A stretch of DNA of 64,000 bases, from contig NZ_JACIBX010000005.1 in the NCBI RefSeq assembly GCF_014195545.1, positions 1 to 64,000 on the forward strand, read 5' to 3'. Positions within the stretch are counted from its first letter, which is position 1; every line of letters begins with the position of its first letter. Under the pieces are notes generated by a model, which worked only from the letters and a program-made list of their open reading frames with translations, was not told the origin of the DNA and ran no database searches. The position numbers and the translations under genes are program-made. Positions 43,586 to 54,764 of the stretch are shown piece by piece. Source of the stretch: Limimaricola variabilis (lineage in GTDB: Bacteria > Pseudomonadota > Alphaproteobacteria > Rhodobacterales > Rhodobacteraceae).

Positions 43586-44590
43586 TCAGACGTTGCCGCC
43601 CAAGAGTTCCGCCGCGATGTCGCGGGCGATCGGCGCCGCCTCGACGGCGCTCATCCCCGGCCGCATGCGCCGATCGTAAAGCATCTTGAGCAGCAGCTCG
43701 TCATGCTTGGTCAGCAGGCCGAACTCCTCGTCATCGTTGAAGATCGAGGGGCGGGCCTGGGGGCTGTCATTGGCGAGGCCCATGCCCTGCGCCAGCTCCT
43801 CGTGGATGCAGGCGAGGCGCAGCAGGTCCGGATGCTCGCCCCGGATCAGTGCCACGGCGCGGCTGTAGGTGCTGCCGCCATCCTGCGAGAAGGCGATGAC
43901 CAGGCACAGCGTCGAGCGTGGCGGGTTGAGGAAGGCGCGGACCGAGCTTTCGGCGATGCCCGGGACCATGCGGCGCAGCTCGCTTTCGAAGCCGCGGCGG
44001 TCGTCCTCGTTCAGGATCAGTACCGAGAAGTTGCCTTCCTCAGCGGTCTGGGTGATCGGCACGCCGGTGAGCCGCGACAGCCGCGCGCCATAGGCGGCGA
44101 CGGCATTTCGATCCCGTACCCTCTGCTTGGCCGGAACCGTGTCGCCGAACCGCACATCCATGCGGATCGGGCTTTCCCAGCGCCGCAGCCGGCTCATCGT
44201 CGCCTCGGCGCGCAGTTCGGTGCCGTCGGCGACATATTCGTCGAACAGCGCGATCCGGATGAAGTTGCGGGCCAACATGGTGTCGGTGAAGGGGGTGTCG
44301 GGCCCGCCGCCATCGCCGCGCAGAAGTCCCTGCGCCACGAGGTCGGATTGCAGCTTGGCGTAATGCTGTGACAGGGCCTGGCTCGCGGCCGAACGGACCG
44401 GATCGGCCACGGGCTCGGGCCGCGGCTGCGGGCTCGGGGTGGAGGGCTGTGCCATGGCCGCCGGCGCGGTGGCGACCGGCTGGTTGCGCGGCGGCGTCAC
44501 CGGCACGAGTTCGGGCGGCTCGGCGCAGGCTGCGACGAGCGACAGGGCCATGAACCCCCCGACCAATCCGGACGCGCGATCGAGCCTCAC
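43586..44590 (-). CDS. DUF2927 lipoprotein
   Basis: 334 residues, GTG start, with signal peptide and lipobox (MALSLVAAC, Cys near 21). A proline-rich segment (about 25-60) leads to a DUF2927 domain with IHEELAQGMGLANDSPQARP near 265, a short HEELxQ motif that recalls zinc-peptidase helices but lacks the second His. I start at GTG 44590, 4 bases after the upstream telA stop; the longer frame overlaps telA. Envelope-located partner of the same operon; function unknown. Confidence 0.75.
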   Translation of the reverse strand: MRLDRASGLVGGFMALSLVAACAEPPELVPVTPPRNQPVATAPAAMAQPSTPSPQPRPEPVADPVRSAASQALSQHYAKLQSDLVAQGLLRGDGGGPDTPFTDTMLARNFIRIALFDEYVADGTELRAEATMSRLRRWESPIRMDVRFGDTVPAKQRVRDRNAVAAYGARLSRLTGVPITQTAEEGNFSVLILNEDDRRGFESELRRMVPGIAESSVRAFLNPPRSTLCLVIAFSQDGGSTYSRAVALIRGEHPDLLRLACIHEELAQGMGLANDSPQARPSIFNDDEEFGLLTKHDELLLKMLYDRRMRPGMSAVEAAPIARDIAAELLGGNV

Positions 44591-44594
44591 CGCG

Positions 44595-45767
44595 TCACCC
44601 CCGCCGATCGCCCTGTGCCGCAGCCCGGCCACGGGCCGCGCCGAGTGCCGATTTCAGCTCGGCCTCCATGCGCCGCAATTCGGCCTCGGCCTCGGCGCGC
44701 TTGCGCTTGCCCTCGTCGGCGATGGTCAGGCTCTCGTCGATGGTGGCGATCAGGTTGGCATTGGCTTCCTTCACCGCCTCGATGTCGAACACGCCGCGCT
44801 CCATCTCGGTGCGGATCGCCTTGTTGGCGGTGCGCAGGTTCTCGGCGTTCGAGCGCAACAGGTCGTTGGTGAGATCGTTGGCCTCGCGCACCGCGCCTGC
44901 CGCCGCCGCGCCGCGCTGGATCGTCACCGCCTGCGCCAGCTGGGTCTCCCAAAGCGGCACCGTGTTGACGAGCGTCGAATTGATCTTGGTGACCAGCGAC
45001 TTGTCGTTCTCCTGCACCAGCCGGATCGAAGGGAGCGACTGCATCGTCACCTGCCGGGTGAGCTTGAGATCATGCACCCGCCGTTCAAGGTCGTCGCGGG
45101 CCGCGCGCATGTCGCGCAGTTCCTGCGCCGCCATCACCTGGCGCTCCTCGGAGGCCGCCTCCATCCGCGCCTGCTGCGCAGGGATCTCGGTCTCGTCGAT
45201 CTCCTTCAGACGGGCCTCGCCGGCGGCGATGTAGAGCGCCAGCTCGTCGTAGAAGGCGAGCGTCTTGTCGTAGAGCACGTCGAGGCTCTCGATGTCCTTC
45301 ATCAGGGCGTGCTCGTGGCGCAGAAGCTCGTCAGTGATCCGGTCGATCTGGCCCTGCACCTCGCGGTAGCGCTCGGTGAACTTGGCCAGCGGCTTGGCCC
45401 GACCCATCAGCTTGTCCCAGAGCGACCGCTTGCGGTTCGGATCGAGCTCGCCGACGTCGAAGCCGCGGATCGTGGCGACGATATCGCGCAGGCTGTCGCC
45501 CGCCGGGCCCACATCCTTGTTCTGCACGCCTTGCAGCATCGACTGGCTGATCTGCTGCAGCTCGGCCTGCGCGCCGGAGCCGAAGCGGACGATGGAATTG
45601 GTATCGCCGAGAGCGATCTCGGTCATCCGCTTGCGGATTTCCTCGGTCTGCGCCGGCGCGGCGCTCTCGAGGCTCAGCTCGGGCGCCGGGTCGGGCAGGC
45701 GGGCGTCGTTCAGCGTATCGATTTCGGCCATCCGGGCCGCGGCCGCGTCGCGGGTCTTGTCGGACAT
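44595..45767 (-). CDS. telA: TelA-like toxic-anion-resistance protein
   Basis: 390 residues, all-helical and cytoplasmic. TelA features: LGDTNSIVRFGSGAQAELQQ near residue 53, KLMGRAKPLAKFTERYREV near 118, and ETQLAQAVTIQRGAAAAG with the N-terminal face of the C-terminal helices. Named after tellurite resistance but now known as a broader family often next to XpaC. ATG 45767 overlaps the XpaC stop (TGATG); a GTG just before is possible. Likely acts with XpaC at the membrane. Confidence 0.9.
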   Translation of the reverse strand: MSDKTRDAAAARMAEIDTLNDARLPDPAPELSLESAAPAQTEEIRKRMTEIALGDTNSIVRFGSGAQAELQQISQSMLQGVQNKDVGPAGDSLRDIVATIRGFDVGELDPNRKRSLWDKLMGRAKPLAKFTERYREVQGQIDRITDELLRHEHALMKDIESLDVLYDKTLAFYDELALYIAAGEARLKEIDETEIPAQQARMEAASEERQVMAAQELRDMRAARDDLERRVHDLKLTRQVTMQSLPSIRLVQENDKSLVTKINSTLVNTVPLWETQLAQAVTIQRGAAAAGAVREANDLTNDLLRSNAENLRTANKAIRTEMERGVFDIEAVKEANANLIATIDESLTIADEGKRKRAEAEAELRRMEAELKSALGAARGRAAAQGDRRG

Positions 45768-46663
45768 CACTCGTTCCCTCTTTCAGACGACGCAACAACG
45801 CCTTCGCATGCGAGTCGGTCCCGCAGCACCCTGATCTCGATATCCATGTCGGTCCGGTCCGAGAGCAGCATCGTCTCGGTCCGGGCCGCGAAGTTGCGGT
45901 CGAGATCCGTCAGGAGCGATTCATACTCGGCCCGCGCGGCGCTGTCGCGGTTGCGGGACCAGAGATCGGCAAATTTCACCGAGGCGTCACGCGCGCCCAT
46001 CAGATAGACGCCCAGATAGCGCCGCGCCTGCGTCAGGTCACGCGGATCGCGCTCGACGCTGCGGATCATCTCGCGCGCGCGGGCCTGAAAGGCGGCCACG
46101 CGCTCGTCGAGCTGGCGGTCGCGCAGCGCGGCGATCGCCGAGCGCATCTGCGCAAGATAGGTCTCGGCCTCGTCGACCACCTTGGCCACGCGGTCCTGCT
46201 GGTGGTCGTCGACGCCCTCGATACGCTTGTCGGACATCGGATCGATGCCGAAGGCTGCAACGTGCAGCCCCGCTGCGGCGAGGCCGTAGAGCGCCGCGCC
46301 CAGCACGCCGCCATCGCCCGACCATGCAGCGAGTGCCACGCCGAGCCCGGTCAGCCCCGAGGCCATCATCTTGCGCGGCCAGGCCGGCCTGCGGGCGACG
46401 GGTCGGGCCCGCCACTCGGCCTCGGCCCGCAGCCCGTCACGCAGCAGGAAGGCCGCGAGCGTCAGCACGCCCGCGCCGACCAGACCGGCGACGAGGCCGG
46501 CGGGACCCGCACCGAGCGAGAACAGCGCCAGAAGGGCAGGGGGCACGAAGAGGAGGTTCACCCGCGCGCCCGCCGGGTCGACCCGCGCGGTGTCACCTGG
46601 ATCGGCGGCCGGCTGGCCGGGCTGCGCGCCGGGGCTGTATCGCCCGCCGAAGCGCCGGGCCAT
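45767..46663 (-). CDS. XpaC-like (5-bromo-4-chloroindolyl phosphate hydrolysis) protein
   Basis: 298 residues. Two to four N-terminal hydrophobic segments (LLFVPPALLALFSLG, GLVAGLVGAGVLTLAAFLL, GLTGLGVALAAW, LGAALYGLAAAGLHVAAFG) precede a helical cytoplasmic part (VDEAETYLAQMRSAIAALRD; DLTQARRYLGVYLMGARDAS). That pattern and the coupling to TelA identify XpaC. The enzymatic name is historical; the role is unclear. Start overlaps the stop of the small membrane protein gene. Confidence 0.82.
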   Translation of the reverse strand: MARRFGGRYSPGAQPGQPAADPGDTARVDPAGARVNLLFVPPALLALFSLGAGPAGLVAGLVGAGVLTLAAFLLRDGLRAEAEWRARPVARRPAWPRKMMASGLTGLGVALAAWSGDGGVLGAALYGLAAAGLHVAAFGIDPMSDKRIEGVDDHQQDRVAKVVDEAETYLAQMRSAIAALRDRQLDERVAAFQARAREMIRSVERDPRDLTQARRYLGVYLMGARDASVKFADLWSRNRDSAARAEYESLLTDLDRNFAARTETMLLSDRTDMDIEIRVLRDRLACEGVVASSERGNE

Positions 46664-46875
46664 CAGCCGGCCCCCAGAAGACCGGTGGCGGTGCCGGCCA
46701 TCAGGGCCAGCAGCACGAGATAGGCGATGGTACGGAATGGCGCTGGCATGGCGTCCTCCTGAGTGGCTGGCAATCCCCCGCGCCGCCGCGCGACATCGCG
46801 CAGCGCCGAGAGGAATTGCGCCCCGGCAAAGACCAGCGCGGAGGCGACAAGCAGCAGCAGAATCAATCGCGTCAT
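46663..46875 (-). CDS. small two-helix membrane protein
   Basis: 70 residues with helices at about 2-22 (RLILLLLVASALVFAGAQFL) and 48-66 (IAYLVLLALMAGTATGLLG), joined by a basic then polar loop (RDVARRRGGLPATQEDAMP). Not recognised. First gene of the XpaC-TelA operon, overlapping XpaC; probably a membrane partner. Confidence 0.7.
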   Translation of the reverse strand: MTRLILLLLVASALVFAGAQFLSALRDVARRRGGLPATQEDAMPAPFRTIAYLVLLALMAGTATGLLGAG

Positions 46876-46942
46876 GGCCGGGCGGTCCCTTGGCTAGGCC
46901 CTCTTGATAATAGGAGGTGGCGCGCGGCTTTTCGAGAGGCGC

Positions 46943-48022
46943 TCAGCGTTTGAAAGGTTTGGCGCTCTTGCCGCCTCCGGGGCCGCCGCGCGTCGGGCGG
47001 TCGCCCCTGTGTGCTGGCCGATCGCCCTTCGGACCCGGTCTCTCGCCGCCCGAGGCGGGGCGTTCGCCGCCACTCGCCACCTTCGCGCCGAACACGCGAC
47101 CGGTGCCGCCCGGCCGCTTGCTGGCCTCGGGCGCGCCGGTCTTGGCCGGGCCGGTCTTGCCGGGGCCCGTCCGCTTGGCCTCGCTCGCCTGCTTGCGCGC
47201 GCCGCCCGGTCCCTTGGGTGCACCGCCGCGCACAGCGGGCTTGGCGCCCGGGCTGCCATCGGGGCGGCGCCGCTGCACCTTCGGCCCATCCTTCTCGCCG
47301 AGCTGCTCGCGCAGCACCTTGGGGCGGATCTCCTCGACTTCGCCGGGCTCGAGATTGCCGATCTGGAACGGGCCGTAGCTGATCCGGATCAGCCGGTTCA
47401 CCGTCACCTCGAGCGCCGCCATGGCGCGCCGGATCTCGCGGTTCTTGCCCTCGCGCAGCCCGACCGTCAGCCAGGCGTTGGCGCCCTGCTGGCGGTCGAA
47501 GGTCACCTGCATCGGCTGGTAGTCGACGCCCTCCACGGAGATGCCCTGACGTAGCCGGTCGAGCTTCTCCTCGCTCACCGAGCCGTTGATCCGGACCCGG
47601 TAGCGGCGCAGCCAGCCGGTCGAGGGCAGCTCCAGCCGACGCTTGAGCTCGCCGTCATTGGTCAGCAGCAGCAGCCCTTCGGAGTTGAGGTCGAGCCGGC
47701 CCACGCTCATCACCCGGGGCATGTCCTCGGGCAACTCGTCGAAGACCGTCTTGCGGCCCTTCTCGTCCGAGGCGGAGGTCACCAGCCCGGCGGGCTTGTG
47801 ATAGAGCCACAGCCGTGCCGGTTCGGGCGCGGCGAGCGGCGCGCCGTCGACGGTGATGCGGTCCTTGGCCGTGACGTTCAGCGCCGGGCTGAAGATCCGC
47901 TCGCCGTTTACCTTGATGCGGCCGTCCTCGATCATGCGCTCGGCTTCGCGACGCGAAGCCACGCCGGCGCGCGAGAGAACCTTGGCGATCCGATCGCCCT
48001 CGGGGATTTCGTTCTTGTCCAT
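46943..48022 (-). CDS. rluB: 23S rRNA pseudouridine synthase (RluB-like)
   Basis: 359 residues. An S4 RNA-binding domain (RIAKVLSRAGVASRREAERM) is followed by the RsuA/RluB catalytic domain with the active-site Asp in VGRLDLNSEGLLLLTNDGEL near residue 108, and REGKNREIRRAMAALEVTVN near 195. The last about 120 residues are a basic, Gly/Pro/Lys-rich tail with repeated GxxP blocks (GERPASGGERPGPKGDRP), as in many proteobacterial RluB proteins. RluB modifies helix 80 region of 23S rRNA; RluE/RluF alternatives are less likely given the tail. Divergent from tadA. Confidence 0.9.
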   Translation of the reverse strand: MDKNEIPEGDRIAKVLSRAGVASRREAERMIEDGRIKVNGERIFSPALNVTAKDRITVDGAPLAAPEPARLWLYHKPAGLVTSASDEKGRKTVFDELPEDMPRVMSVGRLDLNSEGLLLLTNDGELKRRLELPSTGWLRRYRVRINGSVSEEKLDRLRQGISVEGVDYQPMQVTFDRQQGANAWLTVGLREGKNREIRRAMAALEVTVNRLIRISYGPFQIGNLEPGEVEEIRPKVLREQLGEKDGPKVQRRRPDGSPGAKPAVRGGAPKGPGGARKQASEAKRTGPGKTGPAKTGAPEASKRPGGTGRVFGAKVASGGERPASGGERPGPKGDRPAHRGDRPTRGGPGGGKSAKPFKR

Positions 48023-48085
48023 CCTCCCGCCATAGCCGCTCGCGCCCGGCCTTGCCAGCGCCGGGTGCGCCGGGCATCAGGGCCT

Positions 48086-48559
48086 ATGCGTTTTCGCTCG
48101 CACATGGATATCGCGCTCGAGGAGGCGCGCGCCGCCGCCGCGCGCGGCGAGGTGCCAGTCGGCGCCGTGGTTGCCGACGCCTCCGGGCGACCCATCGCCC
48201 GGGCCGGCAATCGCACCCGCGAGATGAACGATCCCACCGCCCATGCCGAGATGCTGGCGATCCGGGCCGCCTGCGCGGCGCTGGGCTCCGAGCGGCTGAC
48301 CGGCTGCGCGCTGTGGGTGACGCTGGAGCCCTGTCCGATGTGCGCGGCGGCAATCTCCTTCGCCCGCATCGCGCGGCTGCATTACGGCGCGGCCGATCCC
48401 AAGTCGGGCGGCGTCGCGCAAGGCGCGCGCGTGTTCTCGCACCCGCAATGCCACCACAGGCCCGAACTGTTCGACGGCATCGCGGCCGCCGAGGCGGAGG
48501 CGCTGCTCTCGCGGTTCTTCGCGGGCCTACGCGAGGGGCCGGCGGGACGCGAGAAGTGA
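48086..48559 (+). CDS. tadA: tRNA-specific adenosine deaminase
   Basis: 157 residues. Converts A34 to inosine in tRNA-Arg. Zinc motifs: PTAHAEMLAIR near residue 50 (His ligand and catalytic Glu) and PCPMCAAAI near 82 (two Cys ligands). Start ATG 48086 (MRFRSHMDIALEEA); ATG 48104 six codons later is possible. The C-terminal end SRFFAGLREGPAG is family-like. Confidence 0.94.
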   Translation: MRFRSHMDIALEEARAAAARGEVPVGAVVADASGRPIARAGNRTREMNDPTAHAEMLAIRAACAALGSERLTGCALWVTLEPCPMCAAAISFARIARLHYGAADPKSGGVAQGARVFSHPQCHHRPELFDGIAAAEAEALLSRFFAGLREGPAGREK

Positions 48560-48616
48560 TCGGTCGAGGGCGGGCTGGTTCTGGACTTGCCCCCCGCCCG
48601 GCCCGATATTGACGCC

Positions 48617-50581
48617 ATGAGTCTGCCCCCCGGTTTCCTCGACGAATTGCGCACGCGCCTCAGCCTCGGCCAGGTGGTCGGGCGCAAGGTCGCGTGGGAC
48701 ATGAAGAAGTCGAACCAGGGCAAGGGCGATTTCTGGGCGCCGTGCCCGTTCCACCAGGAAAAATCGGCGAGCTTTCACGTCGATGACCGCAAGGGGTTCT
48801 ACTACTGCTTCGGCTGCCACGCGAAGGGCGACGCGATCTCCTTCGTGCGCGAGACCGAGAATGTCGACTTCATCGACGCGGTGAAGATCCTCGCCGCCGA
48901 GGCGGGCATGGCTATGCCCGAACGCGATCCGCAGGCGCAGAAAAAGGCCGATCGTCGCTCCGAGCTGGTGGAGGTGATGGAGCAGGCCGTTCAATGGTTT
49001 CGGATGCAGCTGCGCAGCTCGGTCGCCAGCGCCGCACGCGACTATCTCGCCGGGCGCGGCCTCGACGAGGCGGCGCAGTCGCGCTGGGAGCTGGGCTTCG
49101 CACCCGACGACCGGGCCGCGCTGACCCGCGCGCTCAAATCCAAGGGCATCGCGGAGGAAATGATCGTCGCCGCCGGCCTCGCCGCACGGCCCGAGGGCGG
49201 CGGCGCGCTCTATGACAGGTTCCGGGGCCGCATCATCTTTCCCATCCGCGACGCGCGCGGCCGCGCCATCGCGCTGGGCGGGCGGGCGATGGATCCCAAT
49301 GCGCGGGCGAAATACCTGAACTCCCCGGAAACGGAGCTCTTCGACAAGGGGCGCAATCTCTACAACCTCGCCCAGGCGCGTCAGGCTGCGGGCAAAGGCG
49401 CGCCGCTTGTGGTGGCCGAGGGCTACATGGACGTGATCGCGCTGTCGGAGGCGGGGCTCGAGGCCGCGGTGGCCCCGCTCGGCACCGCCGTGACCGAGAG
49501 CCAGCTGCAGCTGATGTGGCGCGTGCATCCCGAGCCGGTGATCGCGCTCGACGGCGACGCGGCGGGGCTGCGCGCCGCGCAGCGGGTAATCGACCTCGCG
49601 CTGCCGTTGATCGGCGCGGGGCATGGGCTGCGATTCGCGCTGATGCCGGAAGGGCTTGATCCCGACGACCTGATCCGGGCCAAGGGTGCGGGCGCGATGC
49701 GCGAGATCGTGTCGAACGCGCAGCCGATGGTGCAGCTGCTGTGGCGGCGCGAGACCGAGGGGCATGATTTCGACAGCCCCGAACGGCGGGCCGCGCTCGA
49801 CAAGCGGCTGCGCGACGCGGTGGCGCTGATCCGCGATCCGGATCTGCGCGGCCATTACGAGCAGGAACTGAAACGGCTGAAATGGGAGCTGTTCAACCCG
49901 CGCCGGCAGGGCGGGCCGACCCGGATCGACCGCAAGGGGCAGGGCGGGTTCTTCAAGCCCGGCCAACTGCCGCTGGCGCCCAGCCCCTCGGCGCGCGCCT
50001 CAATGCTCGCCACCGGCGGCGCGGTCGAGGATCACCTGCGCGAGGCGGTCATCCTCGCCACGCTGATCGCCACACCCGAGGTGCTGCCCGAGTTCGAGGC
50101 AGCGTTGGAACGGATGGAGTGCCGCGATTCCGATCACGCGGCGCTGGTACATGGCATTCTCGCCTGCCACCACGAGCCGGACCTGCGCGGCGCGCTCGAG
50201 GCCCGGCTGGGGCCGGAAGCCCTTGAATCCCTGTTCGCGCAGCGCCATGTGGCGATCAGCCCGGGCGTCCGCCGACCCGGCGATGCCGAGACGGCGCGGA
50301 TGTGCCTTGCTGAGGAACTGGCCAAACTCGATGCCCGACGCGGTCATGCCCGCGAACTGGCCGAGGCGGTCGAGGACCTCTCGGGGCTGAGCGACGAGGG
50401 GCTGACCTGGCGCCTGTCGCGGGCCGCCGAGGCGCTGGATCGGGCGGGGCGTGGCGACGGGGAGGATACGACCGAATACGAATACGGTACCAACGGCGCG
50501 CCGATGCGGCGTGACGAGCGGACCGAATTCGATGCCTTGCTGGGCACGATCGCCTTCGGAAAGGCGAAGCCCGGCAGCTGA
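48617..50581 (+). CDS. dnaG: DNA primase
   Basis: 654 residues. A CHC2 zinc domain ([11 protein letters not shown]...[11 protein letters not shown] near 40-65), TOPRIM core ([20 protein letters not shown] near 265; [16 protein letters not shown] near 308) and a helical DnaB-binding C-terminal part. Makes RNA primers for replication. The start at 48617 is [15 protein letters not shown]; the frame opens 10 codons earlier. It lies between tadA and rpoD; dnaG-rpoD linkage is the classic macromolecular-synthesis order. Confidence 0.95.
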   Translation: MSLPPGFLDELRTRLSLGQVVGRKVAWDMKKSNQGKGDFWAPCPFHQEKSASFHVDDRKGFYYCFGCHAKGDAISFVRETENVDFIDAVKILAAEAGMAMPERDPQAQKKADRRSELVEVMEQAVQWFRMQLRSSVASAARDYLAGRGLDEAAQSRWELGFAPDDRAALTRALKSKGIAEEMIVAAGLAARPEGGGALYDRFRGRIIFPIRDARGRAIALGGRAMDPNARAKYLNSPETELFDKGRNLYNLAQARQAAGKGAPLVVAEGYMDVIALSEAGLEAAVAPLGTAVTESQLQLMWRVHPEPVIALDGDAAGLRAAQRVIDLALPLIGAGHGLRFALMPEGLDPDDLIRAKGAGAMREIVSNAQPMVQLLWRRETEGHDFDSPERRAALDKRLRDAVALIRDPDLRGHYEQELKRLKWELFNPRRQGGPTRIDRKGQGGFFKPGQLPLAPSPSARASMLATGGAVEDHLREAVILATLIATPEVLPEFEAALERMECRDSDHAALVHGILACHHEPDLRGALEARLGPEALESLFAQRHVAISPGVRRPGDAETARMCLAEELAKLDARRGHARELAEAVEDLSGLSDEGLTWRLSRAAEALDRAGRGDGEDTTEYEYGTNGAPMRRDERTEFDALLGTIAFGKAKPGS

Positions 50582-50675
50582 TCGGCGACGCGCTGCACCC
50601 GATTCGGCAGTGGACGTTGCGACTGCGTGAAAGAATCGGACGCCGGGAGGTTGCGAATCGCGGCCCTTGCGGCTT

Positions 50676-50694
50676 GATTCGGGCAGTCCGAATC
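50676..50694. repeat. inverted repeat in the rpoD leader
   Basis: GATTCGG (50676-50682), GCAGT, CCGAATC (50688-50694): a perfect 7-bp inverted repeat 46 bases before rpoD. No U-tract follows, so a terminator is unlikely; an operator or leader hairpin is possible. Confidence 0.4.
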
Positions 50695-50739
50695 ACTGCC
50701 CGGCGCTGGACAGGACGTTCACCGAACGAGGAGCCCTTC

Positions 50740-52731
<1,992 letters not shown>

Positions 52732-52751
52732 GCCAAGGCGATGAATTCAGG

Positions 52752-52781
52752 ACGGCGGCGGGACATCCTGCCGCCGTTTTT
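52752..52781 (+). terminator. intrinsic terminator of rpoD
   Basis: ACGGCGGC (52752-52759), 10-base loop, GCCGCCGT (52770-52777), then a run of five T ending at 52781. The stem is perfect and begins 20 bases after the rpoD stop. Confidence 0.85.
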
Positions 52782-52855
52782 CGTATCTGCAACGCCGGGT
52801 TGACGGATCGGGGTCGAACCGTGAACATCGGCGCAGTTCCAGCAAGGATGCCCCC

Positions 52856-54400
52856 ATGCCCAGCGATCTCCTCAGCGTCGTTTCCCTAGGTGCGGCCCTC
52901 GTACTGCTCGTGGCCCTCGTTGCCGCCGTCACCGCCCTCAAGGGCGCGCGCGCCGCGCTGGCGGCGCTGCGCGGCGATCTGGAGGCAGGACGGCGCGCGG
53001 CCGACGAGGTGCGCAGCCAGGCCGAGGGGCGGCGCACCCGGCTGGAAGAGCGCGAGCGTGAGCTGGCCGCGCTCAAGGAAGAGCTGACCGCGGCCCGGCG
53101 GGCCCAGTTCGAGAGTGATGCCGCCCATGGCGAAACCCGTGCGGCCAAGGCGGCGCTGGAGGAGGCCAAGCGCGGGCTCGAACAGGCGCGCGACGATCTG
53201 AAGGGGCAGCTTTCGGAGATCACCGCCGAGATGCGCGAGCTGCAGGAGCGCCATGCGCAGCTCCAGTCGGACCATGCGACGCTGCAGGCGAGGAGCGCGG
53301 GCGAAATCGAGGCCGCCGAGATCCGGATCAAGGAACTCAAGGAGCTGCGCGAGGAGATGTCGCGTCGCTTCGAAGAGCTTGCCACGAAAACCCTGCGCCA
53401 GACCGGTGAGGATTTCTCCAAGGCCAACACCCAGAAGCTCACCGAGCTTCTCACCCCGTTCCGCGACCATGTCTCGCGCTTCGAGACCGAACTTCGGCAG
53501 GTGCATGGCAAGGCCGACGAGGAACGCGCACGGCTCGGCAAGCAGATCGAGATGCTGACCACCCAGTCCGAGACGATCCGCTCCGAGGCCGCCGCTCTCA
53601 CCCGCGCGCTCAAGGGCGACAAGCAGAAGCAGGGCGCCTGGGGCGAGATGATCCTCGAGCGGATTCTCGAAAGCTCGGGGCTCGAGCGCGGCACCCATTA
53701 TGTCGTGCAGGAGAGCCGCACCGACGATCAGGGCGCGCGCTGGCGGCCCGACGTCGTGGTGAAGATGCCCCGCGACAAGAGCCTGGTGATCGACAGCAAG
53801 GTCAGCCTCGTGGCCTATGAGGCCGCCGTGAATGCCGAGACCGAGGAAGAGCGCGCAAGGCATCTGCGCGAGCATGTCGCGGCGGTCCGCCGCCATATCG
53901 ATCAGCTCGCCGCCAAGGGCTACCAAGCGATGCAGGACGGCTCGGTCGATTACGTGCTGATGTTCATGCCGATCGAGGGGGCGCTGTCGGCGGCGCTGGC
54001 CGAGAGCGGCGACCTCACGGCCTATGCGGTGTCCAAGGGGGTCGGGGTGATGACTCCCTCGACGCTGATGGTGACGCTGCGCACGGTGGACCACATCTGG
54101 ACGGTCGAGCGGCGCGAGAGCAATGCCGAGGCGATCGCCGACCGGGCCGGCAAGCTCTACGACAAGGTCGCGGGTTTCGTGGGCAACATGGAGCAGGTCG
54201 GCAAAGCACTTGCGACCGCGAGCCGCGCGCATGACGACGCGATGGGCCAACTCTCCACCGGGCGCGGCAACGTGTTGGGCCAGATCGAAAAGCTCAAGGT
54301 CATGGGCGCGCGCACTCAGAAGAGCCTCGGCGTCGATTTCGACGAGGCTGAGGACGAGGACGGGACCCCGGCGCTGGGGCTGCGCGAACCCGCCGAGTAG
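52856..54400 (+). CDS. rmuC: DNA recombination protein RmuC
   Basis: 514 residues. An N-terminal membrane helix (VVSLGAALVLLVALVAAVTA), a long coiled coil (about 30-170, Glu/Arg/Ala-rich), then the RmuC nuclease-fold domain: LKGDKQKQGAWGEMILERIL near 250, RPDVVVKMPRDKSLVIDSKV near 297, DYVLMFMPIEGALSAAL near 364. RmuC limits DNA inversions and rearrangements and is membrane-anchored. It has its own start 74 bases after the rpoD terminator. Confidence 0.94.
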   Translation: MPSDLLSVVSLGAALVLLVALVAAVTALKGARAALAALRGDLEAGRRAADEVRSQAEGRRTRLEERERELAALKEELTAARRAQFESDAAHGETRAAKAALEEAKRGLEQARDDLKGQLSEITAEMRELQERHAQLQSDHATLQARSAGEIEAAEIRIKELKELREEMSRRFEELATKTLRQTGEDFSKANTQKLTELLTPFRDHVSRFETELRQVHGKADEERARLGKQIEMLTTQSETIRSEAAALTRALKGDKQKQGAWGEMILERILESSGLERGTHYVVQESRTDDQGARWRPDVVVKMPRDKSLVIDSKVSLVAYEAAVNAETEEERARHLREHVAAVRRHIDQLAAKGYQAMQDGSVDYVLMFMPIEGALSAALAESGDLTAYAVSKGVGVMTPSTLMVTLRTVDHIWTVERRESNAEAIADRAGKLYDKVAGFVGNMEQVGKALATASRAHDDAMGQLSTGRGNVLGQIEKLKVMGARTQKSLGVDFDEAEDEDGTPALGLREPAE

Positions 54401-54519
54401 GGGGTGAAAGGCGGGAGTGTTGCGCTCCGGCCACTGGTCTCGAGGCGCCGGTGAACTAGCGTGAAACCATCTCCGTCCCTGCGTGTTGTTCAGGCAGGAT
54501 CGAGACGGGAGACACCGCC

Positions 54520-54762
54520 ATGAATAAGCTGATCGCCTTCGCCTTCGTTGCTGCCGTCACGACGCCGCTGATGGGTGTCACGCCGATCCTTTCCTCCGCT
54601 GCGGGGTTTCAGGACGTGACCGAGCCGGCCGCGCGCTACGACCTCGACGGCGCCATCGAGATCCCGGTCTCCGCCAACGAACTGGCCGAGTGCCGTGCCA
54701 CGCTGGAGAGCGTCTTCATCGGCGGCGGCACCCCCGAGGTCCGCTGCGTGGTGACCGGCTGA
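54520..54762 (+). CDS. small secreted protein, unknown
   Basis: 80 residues, not recognised. A signal-like N-terminus (MNKLIAFAFVAAVTTPLMG), then a short mature part with two cysteines (AECRATLES and VRCVVTG) that could form a disulfide. Preceded by GACGGGAGAC. The next gene begins 2 bases after its stop, so the two may be co-transcribed. Confidence 0.6.
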   Translation: MNKLIAFAFVAAVTTPLMGVTPILSSAAGFQDVTEPAARYDLDGAIEIPVSANELAECRATLESVFIGGGTPEVRCVVTG

Positions 54763-54764
54763 AC

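Noticed and set aside
47141-47230. Repeat-rich DNA in the rluB 3' end as a mobile or satellite repeat
   Set aside because: It encodes the low-complexity Gly/Pro/Lys tail common in RluB proteins, so the repeats are codon-level and not a separate element.
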